From: a virus
Reading direction: 5' to 3' (one strand)
DNA length: 24,622 nt
Virus record (IMG/VR): IMGVR_UViG_3300010373_000132
Coordinates: 1-24,622 of that record
Below the pieces are notes generated by a model, which saw only the letters and a list, made by a program, of their open reading frames with translations, ran no database searches and was not told where the DNA came from. This document shows positions 11,477-19,000 of the stretch, one piece after another (the stretch's first letter is position 1; every line of letters begins with the position of its first letter). The translations under genes were made by a program, and so were the position numbers.

Positions 11477-12162
11477 TTGGTCTTCACTTCACGAGGTTGT
11501 TGATGCACCACTTCCAAGTGAGTGACATGAGATGTACCGTCATTATGTTTGGTGTGGCCGGTAACTCGGAATCGTGTTCCTCTGTGCAAGAGGACTTCGT
11601 GTTCATGATTGTTGGAATTCTCATGCATATCGACATGATGAGCCTTGTCACCCGGTTTCAGATGGATTGCGAAAATGTGTTTGGTTCCTGAAAAATCATG
11701 AGCTACCGTATGATCCAAGGTTGTCGAAGTAAAGCCATGATCGGTGAATTCATGACCGACCTTTTTCATGGTTTTCGATCCGGGGCCATTCTTTCCTTGT
11801 CCTCCACGATAAACCGTCAGGGGATGAGTCAGTTTGTTATCAGTTGCCTTGTCGAGATGATCCACCATGGGTTTTGAAGCCAACGAGCCGACATGATGGA
11901 TTTTTGACAAAACTCTATCGTTGCGAAGGGCTTTGTTCACAACATCGGAATTGATCTTGTACTTTCTGACATGGCCGAGAGTTTCTTTGGAAAGTGATTC
12001 GCCATGTTTCTTGAATTGAGAGACAGCCGGATCATGATCGTCATGAATATGAAGATTGAAATTCTGCGGCGCTTCCTCTTTCAGGTTCGAGGAATGATGC
12101 TCGATATCACCGTCACCCCAACAAAATTTATTGCTCTTGTTGAATTGAGAAAACGATTTCAT
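11473..12162 (-). CDS. ADP-ribosyltransferase with a capsid-targeting-like N-terminus, 229 aa
   Basis: Residues 113-218 hold the R-S-E class ADP-ribosyltransferase motifs: Y-R-G with catalytic Arg (R119), F-T-S-T-T (S146-T148), and E-H-E-V-L-L (E187 and E189, the E-x-E of Arg-specific enzymes). I-H-L-K-P-G-D and R-G-T-R-F-R-V flank them as in the VIP2/exotoxin-type fold (ADPrib_exo_Tox family). All core residues are intact, so it should transfer ADP-ribose from NAD+ to protein. The first residues, MKSFSQF, resemble the T4 capsid-targeting sequence, and L-K-E at 27-29 fits the T4 prohead protease site L/I-x-E. It is the second of two tandem paralogues, 1 base after the first. Target unknown; T4 Alt and Mod enzymes modify host RNA polymerase and other proteins. 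It is unusually His-rich. Confidence 0.87.
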   Translation of the reverse strand: MKSFSQFNKSNKFCWGDGDIEHHSSNLKEEAPQNFNLHIHDDHDPAVSQFKKHGESLSKETLGHVRKYKINSDVVNKALRNDRVLSKIHHVGSLASKPMVDHLDKATDNKLTHPLTVYRGGQGKNGPGSKTMKKVGHEFTDHGFTSTTLDHTVAHDFSGTKHIFAIHLKPGDKAHHVDMHENSNNHEHEVLLHRGTRFRVTGHTKHNDGTSHVTHLEVVHQQPREVKTK

Positions 12163-12163
12163 G

Positions 12164-12835
12164 TCACCACCAACTATTTCTTTGTTTCAATGGCCTAGCT
12201 TCCTGAGAAACAACCGACAAATGGGTAATGTGGTTTTTATCATCCTCAGAATGATGAGTTACCTTGAATCTCGTTCCTCTATGCAAGAGGACTTCATGTT
12301 CTTTCTCATGGTAATTTTTATGTCGGTCCAGATGATATCCCTTATCACCCGGTTTCAAATGAATTGCGAAGATATGTGATTTCTTTCCCCTTGAAGAAAA
12401 AGTACGAGCTACTTCTTTCTTCAATGAAGTTGAGGTAAAACCGTGATCGGTAAATTCATGGCCTTTCTGTTTGAATTTTTTTGCACTTGCGGAATGATGT
12501 CCATAAGCACCACGATAGACTGTCAAAGGTTCTTTCAACTTGAATGAAGTGACATGATCCATGTATTTGACATGCTGATGTTCATCCGAATACAAACCTT
12601 TGTTCTTTCTCAGAGGTTCGTTGATATCTGATTTATCTTTGTATGACTTGAGAGCCGTGACATGCTTTCTATCCAGCTTATGTTGAGAGAATTGATTGAT
12701 TTCTGGCGGAATTTTTTTTTCGACCTTCTCAACTAACAAATCTTCTTTGATAACAGAGTCGTGATGCTCAAGGTCATCGTCACCCCAAGCAAATCTATTG
12801 TTTCTGCTGTTATGAAACTCGGAAAACGACTTCAC
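12164..12835 (-). CDS. ADP-ribosyltransferase with a capsid-targeting-like N-terminus, 223 aa, GTG start
   Basis: Tandem paralogue of the next gene, with well over half the residues identical by eye across the catalytic domain. Motifs: Y-R-G (R108), F-T-S-T-S (S135-S137) and E-H-E-V-L-L (E179, E181), all intact. The N-terminus MKSFSEF and I-K-E at 29-31 match the other copy, while residues 32-100 diverge strongly, which may set different targets. The GTG at 12835 is the start that keeps the conserved MKSFSEF peptide. An A9 run (12712-12720 on the opposite strand) lies between the leader and the catalytic domain and could slip. Its stop is 1 base before the next ATG. Expected activity: mono-ADP-ribosylation of a host protein using NAD+. 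Confidence 0.87.
   Translation of the reverse strand: MKSFSEFHNSRNNRFAWGDDDLEHHDSVIKEDLLVEKVEKKIPPEINQFSQHKLDRKHVTALKSYKDKSDINEPLRKNKGLYSDEHQHVKYMDHVTSFKLKEPLTVYRGAYGHHSASAKKFKQKGHEFTDHGFTSTSLKKEVARTFSSRGKKSHIFAIHLKPGDKGYHLDRHKNYHEKEHEVLLHRGTRFKVTHHSEDDKNHITHLSVVSQEARPLKQRNSWW
12712..12720 (-). other. A9 homopolymer in an ADP-ribosyltransferase gene
   Basis: Nine consecutive A residues on the coding strand (T9 as given) encode part of E39-K40-K41-I42. The tract falls between the putative leader and the catalytic domain. Such runs are prone to polymerase or ribosome slippage, which would separate leader and enzyme or shut the gene off. Confidence 0.6.
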
Positions 12836-12838
12836 GAC

Positions 12839-13042
12839 TCACCATCTCTTCAAGTAAAAAATCATTGCAGGCCATGCCAGAAACCAGAGAATGACAAACA
12901 ATGCCTTTGATCCATGACATTCAAAAACCTCCGGGGCATACCACAAGCTAAAGAGCGGAGGAATCAGATAGTAGGCAAGCAATAGTAACCAGAACGTCAT
13001 GGTGCTCAATGCCGGTGGAGTAATGAAAAACACCCAAAACAA
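12839..13042 (-). CDS. Small membrane protein, 67 aa, TTG start
   Basis: Starts at TTG 13042 with GGAAG about 8 bases upstream; an in-frame ATG 14 codons in is the alternative. Two or three hydrophobic helices are visible (TFWLLLLAYYLIPPLFSLWY and ALFVILWFLAWPAMIFYL), with a short basic end (KRW). It lies between the small His-rich protein and the two ADP-ribosyltransferases. It could help them at the membrane or be unrelated, such as an exclusion protein. No family recognised. Confidence 0.55.
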   Translation of the reverse strand: MFWVFFITPPALSTMTFWLLLLAYYLIPPLFSLWYAPEVFECHGSKALFVILWFLAWPAMIFYLKRW

Positions 13043-13043
13043 T

Positions 13044-13367
13044 TTAATTTCTTCCCATCATATATTTTGTTCTCTGAATATTTGTCATCAGATCAGTTGA
13101 ATCCATATCATTCTCCGTCTTTGGATGAAACTTTTTCGTCTTGGTATGATAGTAACCGGTGTCGTGAGTGTCCAAAGCCTTGTCGATATCTGAATGAATC
13201 TTTCTCAACAAATCCTCATGAGTGTTTCCCCGCTTTCCAGCAATTACCTTTCCGTTATTGATATTCTGTATTGCCGGAACTGCATGTTTCCATAGATCAT
13301 GATGCGGATGATTTTCCTTGGAAAAGGGAGAATCATTCTCATGAAGAAAATCTACAAACCCTAACAT
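13044..13367 (-). CDS. Small His-rich protein with capsid-targeting-like leader, 107 aa
   Basis: The first ten residues, MLGFVDFLHE, match the shape of the T4 internal-protein leader (MKTYQEFIAE): M-x-x-F/Y-x-x-F-L/I-x-E, with L-H-E at the prohead protease position. The remaining 97 residues are His-rich and contain G-K-V-I-A-G-K-R-G-N-T-H-E-D (residues about 39-52), a G-Y-Y-H turn and D-S-T-D-L. I suspect a small internal or injected virion protein. It overlaps the preceding structural gene by one base. Function unknown. Confidence 0.72.
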   Translation of the reverse strand: MLGFVDFLHENDSPFSKENHPHHDLWKHAVPAIQNINNGKVIAGKRGNTHEDLLRKIHSDIDKALDTHDTGYYHTKTKKFHPKTENDMDSTDLMTNIQRTKYMMGRN

Positions 13368-16048
13368 TAGGCCGAGACCGCCAAGGCTTGAATGTCATCG
13401 ATCATTGGAACAATCACTGTATTGCCAGACAACAGAACGAATTTCAGTTGAATGACATTGAAGGTATTAAACTCAACTCCAGAGAGATTGTAATACTGAG
13501 CGACATTCGAATTCAGGCCGTTGTTGTAAACCTGATGAGGATAAGCGATCTTATCGAGTGTCATGGTGCCGACAATGCCGTTATTTGAAACTGGTTTGTT
13601 TAATGTCAGAGACGTATTCGAGGTAATCGAGTTGATCGTCGCAATCATATAATTTGTCGGGAACAGCGGCGAATAGATTTTCACCATATCACCCACGGCA
13701 AGGTTGGCTTGGAATGTCGTTCCTGAGCCTGCCACGGTCGCTGATGATAGTGTTGTTGAGACAGAACCCGCCAGAGTAAAGGCAGAATTTGGCGCTGGTT
13801 GCAATCCCCATGTCATCTGATAGGTATCACCCAGATCAACCGGGCTGGAATAGGTATTTGCTCCCGAACGAAGCTGGAGCATTGTCCATTCCTTGTCGTC
13901 AAATGCATCCGAATCGTTGGTATTATACAAACGAGCAAAAGCCACGATATTTGCTCCCGGTGGACGGTAAGCCGTGGCATAGACCAGCAAATCTTCTGCA
14001 TAACTGTTATTTGCCAGCGAGAATTTGACTTCAATGCCCTTGGCCCATGCATTGCCGTAGTTGGTGTTTTCATAGGAATAATCATTATTCAGAATGTAAT
14101 GAGTAAAGGTGACCTTGGAATCGTAACCCACGACCTTAGTGGCGGTGAAATCATTATTCGAAGATGTCAGGAATGTCAGCACCGAGGCATTGGAATACAA
14201 GCCCATGGAACTACCATTCGTCGAGCCTCCGAGCCCGCCTGATATCGTTCCGTTGGCATAAGGTGTCACTAGCTCCATGGACCATGACGGCAATACACGG
14301 CTCTTGCTGTTGAGATATGAGCGTCGTGTTACACCACTCTTGATATTGTAAGAATCCCATGCATCATCCGCATCACAGTAATAGGTCTTGCCCAGAGAAG
14401 TCGCGGCATCGGAAACCACATAATATGGCAATCGCTGTTTAGTACCGAAGGCCGTACCCACTGGATTGTTGACGCCAAGTTGTGGCAGCAAATCACCCAC
14501 TTCCAGATTGATCAATTGACAATTTGAGAAGTAACCACCGACGCCGTTATTGGCACCATACTGTTCTGATCTGATTACCGAACCGATTGTTGGTGAAAAT
14601 GTCGCGCCACTTCCAGTTGAGGGTTGAGCCGAGGAATTTGAAATTGACGTGACAATGGCCGAGGCATTGACGAAACCCGCACCAGCATTTGCCATATAGA
14701 CCGAAGTGATTCCTCCGGTGGCATTTGTTGTCAGATTGGCAATCGCTGAATATCCGCCCAGAACCTTTCCGGCAACATTTTCATATCCGGTGAAAGTAAC
14801 ATAATCGTTATTTGAATATCCCGTTCCACCATTGGTAACAGCAATCGACAAGATCGAGTTATTGACAAATCTGGCGGAAGAATTGGCCGTCGAATCTTTC
14901 AGAACGGCAACTCTTGTTTTTAATCCATCAATACGAGCCGTGAACATTTGATCATAGACCGCAACCGGAGCCCGCATGAATGTGGTCGAGGTATTGGTGA
15001 ATGGAAAATCCTGTGAGACCTGAAGAACGGAATTTGAAATGACGTTCGTCACTCTGCGGATGACATAACCTTCCGTATTGGAATCTTGCTGCCAACCACC
15101 GACCACGATATATTCTGGCGTCGAGTCATTCAGATTGAACAACGAAGACCAATTCAAGGTATTTGAAACCGCAAGAATTGTATTCGATCCCTGATTGATA
15201 GAAATCGCGGCGGGATTTTTGTTGTTGGGGTAAAGCGGTCCCCACTGGAAACACAACTCATTCTTACCGATGGTGTTTGCCTTGGAGGTTGGATCGTCAA
15301 AGGCAACATATTCATAGCGGTGTTGTGGAATGTTAATCACAATGTTTCCATTGATGACATTCGCAACCGAACCGCCATTGTAAATGGTGTTGGCATATGT
15401 TCCCAGATCGAAATCGCCAGAGACAGAATATCTCGCCACGAAAATTTCCATGGTGAGAACCGTCATCGAAGAGGATGACCAGAACTGTTCCAAGTAAGTC
15501 GCATTGGCAGTTTGTTCGATACCTGTAGCCGTTCCAGAGTTGATCATGGAATTGTTGGAAGAGGTATTCGAAGTAAGAGATGTTGGCGGTGAGATATACG
15601 AGAAATAATTTGAGATATTCGGATCGGTTGAGATTGTGGAAATCTTCAGATCGCTACCGAAGGCCAATTCGCCGGACGTGGATTTATGAAGTTCGAATTC
15701 CTCGTCACCATCAAACTTGATAACCAAGGCATAGTTTGCATTGGTCTGAATGGCTAGGGGTCTGGAAAAACGATAGGTTGTCGGAAGGGAAGCATCGTCC
15801 GATACCTTCACATCCGCCCATTCCACTCTCACGAATGGTCTGACATTGATGTTTGTAATATCAGGAACCGATTTTGTGCCGACCGTTGGAACAATGTAAA
15901 TCGTTGTTCCGGGATTTAAGATACCCGAACGATTGTTTGTTGCCAGAGGTTTCTTCTTGAAGAAGAGATTGATCGCGGTGACATCCGCTTCCGCCGAATT
16001 ATTCAGCGAGGCTTTTGACACATAGAACAGTTGAGCACAATTAAACAT
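13367..16048 (-). CDS. Large virion structural protein, probably baseplate/tail, 893 aa
   Basis: Asn/Ser/Thr-rich and strand-rich throughout. The N-terminal 150 residues contain F-F-K-K-K-P-L-A, then R-P-F-V-R-V-E-W and Y-A-L-V-I-K-F-D-G-D-E-E-F, a pattern seen in T4-like and cyanophage tail structural proteins. A middle module has G-G-T-G-Y-S-N-N-D-Y and later N-A-G-A-G-F; similar G-x-G-Y turns occur in the three genes upstream. The C-terminal part is Asn-rich and ends with a V-P-M-I-D-D-I-Q segment. It is 12 bases downstream of the DUF4815-type gene, so part of the same assembly unit. The exact location in the particle is not clear from sequence. Confidence 0.78.
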   Translation of the reverse strand: MFNCAQLFYVSKASLNNSAEADVTAINLFFKKKPLATNNRSGILNPGTTIYIVPTVGTKSVPDITNINVRPFVRVEWADVKVSDDASLPTTYRFSRPLAIQTNANYALVIKFDGDEEFELHKSTSGELAFGSDLKISTISTDPNISNYFSYISPPTSLTSNTSSNNSMINSGTATGIEQTANATYLEQFWSSSSMTVLTMEIFVARYSVSGDFDLGTYANTIYNGGSVANVINGNIVINIPQHRYEYVAFDDPTSKANTIGKNELCFQWGPLYPNNKNPAAISINQGSNTILAVSNTLNWSSLFNLNDSTPEYIVVGGWQQDSNTEGYVIRRVTNVISNSVLQVSQDFPFTNTSTTFMRAPVAVYDQMFTARIDGLKTRVAVLKDSTANSSARFVNNSILSIAVTNGGTGYSNNDYVTFTGYENVAGKVLGGYSAIANLTTNATGGITSVYMANAGAGFVNASAIVTSISNSSAQPSTGSGATFSPTIGSVIRSEQYGANNGVGGYFSNCQLINLEVGDLLPQLGVNNPVGTAFGTKQRLPYYVVSDAATSLGKTYYCDADDAWDSYNIKSGVTRRSYLNSKSRVLPSWSMELVTPYANGTISGGLGGSTNGSSMGLYSNASVLTFLTSSNNDFTATKVVGYDSKVTFTHYILNNDYSYENTNYGNAWAKGIEVKFSLANNSYAEDLLVYATAYRPPGANIVAFARLYNTNDSDAFDDKEWTMLQLRSGANTYSSPVDLGDTYQMTWGLQPAPNSAFTLAGSVSTTLSSATVAGSGTTFQANLAVGDMVKIYSPLFPTNYMIATINSITSNTSLTLNKPVSNNGIVGTMTLDKIAYPHQVYNNGLNSNVAQYYNLSGVEFNTFNVIQLKFVLLSGNTVIVPMIDDIQALAVSA

Positions 16049-16060
16049 TAATCTTCTTTC

Positions 16061-19000
16061 TTACCAACTAAGTGATGGGCTTGGTCTACTGATCGAAACC
16101 AATTCCAGAGTTGTTTGGGCCGACGAATTGGTCGCAACAAACTGACACAACACATTTCCCATATGAGTCGTTAGAGGTGCCGTGCTAAAAGCACCAAATC
16201 CAAATGGCGTTTTGTTTGTTGTGTTGTAAGCGCCTGCTAGATTAGATAGTGATTGTGAAACTGGCGATCTGACACTCCAAGGCAATTGGGAACCGACATT
16301 GAACTGACCCGAAATATAATCCGAGAGCATGAAGATGAAGGCCAAGTGACCGGAAGCATCCGTCGTCAGGACATTGGAACCGATAGAAACTCCAGCGATG
16401 CCTTGATGATAACTCGCTGCCGAGTAAGCCTGATCGGTGGCGTCGACGCCATTGATATAGAACCGGTGTGTTGTGTTTGGCTTCAATCCGGTCACAACCC
16501 AATAGCAAGGAATGTTGAACAGATTTTCTTGATTGGTGTTTCCTCCGCTCATTCCGGTTTCTGGTGAAGCCCATCCGGCATCAACACCCGTGCTGGTGTA
16601 CGTATCAAGAATGATTTGTGTCGCTGGATTTCCAGAGTCACCCGCAGCCATGCCATACGGAGTGATATAACGATTTGGGAATTCTCCCGCTGGACCGATA
16701 CGATATGAAACCAGAGAGCCGCTATAAATGGTTGGCGCTGGCGGTGGCACAACGATTGGTGGCGGCGGAACAACGACGACCGGAGTAGTAATAACTGGCG
16801 GTGTCACGATCACCGTATTTGTTGTTGTCGGTGGCGGTGGCGGCGGTTCCACAATCACAGGTGGCGGAACGATAACTGGTGGCGGTGGTTCTGGATACGT
16901 CGCATTGTTCTGATCGATCAATTTATAATCGATGTATGGTTGCGACAGAATGGCAGAATCCGCATAATCAACTCCCCACTGGAAGTATGGAGGTGCCATC
17001 ATCGTATTGACAATAGACGCCGCATAAGCCGGGTTTGTCTTATCCTGAGAAATGGCAGTATCAAAGGAATCAACAAACAAACCAAACTTGAAGCGAGTTG
17101 TTTGTCCGTCAGATGACAGAACGACCTTGTTGACCATATCGGTTTCCAAAGCGGACAAGCCGATATAATACTCAACCGCTTTCAGACGGCGATCCAGATT
17201 TCCAATATCGGCTTGGGTGTAAGCCGTTGGTTGCTGAGACTCAATCACATTTGATGGAAGTTGAGTTGTGATTAGCTTGGCATTGTTTCTGGTCTGGTTG
17301 TTTCGCTCATTGGCAATTCGCTTGACAAGAATTTCCTTCATCTGAGCAGACATACTCATCGGAAGATTTGGATATGATGGAATCAACAAATCGTTGAGTT
17401 TCATCGTTCCGCTTGGCTGGTTTGGTGTTGTTAGTTCCGCACCAGTCTTTGCCGGGTTGCCAGAAATGGTAAAGATGTTTCCGTCTTTCGCGACAAACAC
17501 CGAATCAATTCTCGTCCCATAAAACTCAATGTTCGAAGTGAAGAATGAGTCAGGGGTTGGAAATTTGATGACGTTCGCTGGATTTGAAGTATCACCAAAT
17601 GACAAAGAATAAGTCGGATTGACCGGAGCACCCGAAGCACTCGATGATGGTGCCACGGTGTTTGCAGCAATCGGTCTGAAATCGATACAATTCAGCAAAT
17701 CATAATATTCACCCTTGGCGGTATAGACTTCCGGCACTTCGAATGAGTTGACCGAAGAACCAAGATTTGCCAGAGGCAGAGAATCGGTTGTGGTGATTGT
17801 TGTCAGGTTCGCAGACAGATAACTTGTCGAGTTGTAGAAACCCTTGGTTGGTGTTGAGAAATAATCAAACTGCACAAGCAACCAATCCGAGGCACCGACA
17901 GAATAACCGGATGTCGGTTGAACATACAAATAACTAAGATCGAGGAAGTCTTCAGACTGATTCGAATCGATGTAGAAGTAATTCGTCACATCGGTTGAGG
18001 ATGTATTGACCGAAGAATTGGAGAATGAATAGACTTTCTTGAGGCGGAAGGCATCCGGCACTCCCAAACACCATGGACCAAGTCTTCCATCCGCATTGTT
18101 CGCTGCACTGATTTTCACAAATTGATCGCGAACCGCTTGCTTGGTTCCGGCAGGGGCTTCGATCTGAGCAACGTCAACAGCAATCGTTAAGTTGGATGAA
18201 CCACCAGTGATTTGCAGATTGGTTCCGAAATTCAGGGTCATCACCGAACCATTGGTCGAGACATTACCTGTCAAACCAGAACGAGTACCAAAAGGAATCG
18301 GAACATAAGTCGGGAAAGCACGGTAACCTGAAACTGACGATGAAGAATACGAACAATTCGAACCCAAGATCATGACAGTATTGTTGACAACATTTTGCAC
18401 TCGTCTGATGACTTGTGTCGAGGCATTCGCAAACAAGTTGATATAATCACCAGCAACAAAATCAGTAGCAAAAGTCGTGGAAGTACCAGTCACATTCGGA
18501 CTTGTGGCGGAAACACTCAATGTTCCGGTCACGGCAGTCTGAGCCGCCAAGCTTTGGCTTGGAATGACAATCAAATTCTTCAAGTCGGCTGAAGTCATCG
18601 CATTGTTTGGTCTGGGCAGATACGATGCATAAGGATCGCTTGAAACCGAATATGAAATGATTCCGGTATTTGTCAGCGCCGCAGTTTGTTGAGTGCGATA
18701 GATGAAATTGACATTCGCCGCATTCTTGAGCGAATCAACACCAGAACGGAAGATCAGAGAATCAAATTCGGTGTTTCCGAGTTTCGCAATTTGCTGGCCG
18801 GTTGTCGGAGACAATTCGGTAACAACGTCACCAATACCTTTGGTTGTTGCGATATGATCATACCAAGCAATCGCACGAACATTTTCAAAGTTGTTGCCAG
18901 TATACATCTGTATATTGAACAAATACAAACGATAAACAGCTTCTGGAGTTCCCGGTGTGCCAGACTCCCAGACAACAGAACGAATATTGGCAACACCTAT

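Noticed and set aside
13799-14242. 147-residue + strand frame inside the 893-residue structural gene
   Set aside because: Antisense shadow; no ribosome binding site and no recognisable domain. The - strand frame is continuous for 893 codons.
16728-16913. Gly/Thr-rich + strand frame (GGGGTT-type repeats)
   Set aside because: It is the mirror of the proline hinge in the DUF4815 protein, not a gene or a silk-like protein.
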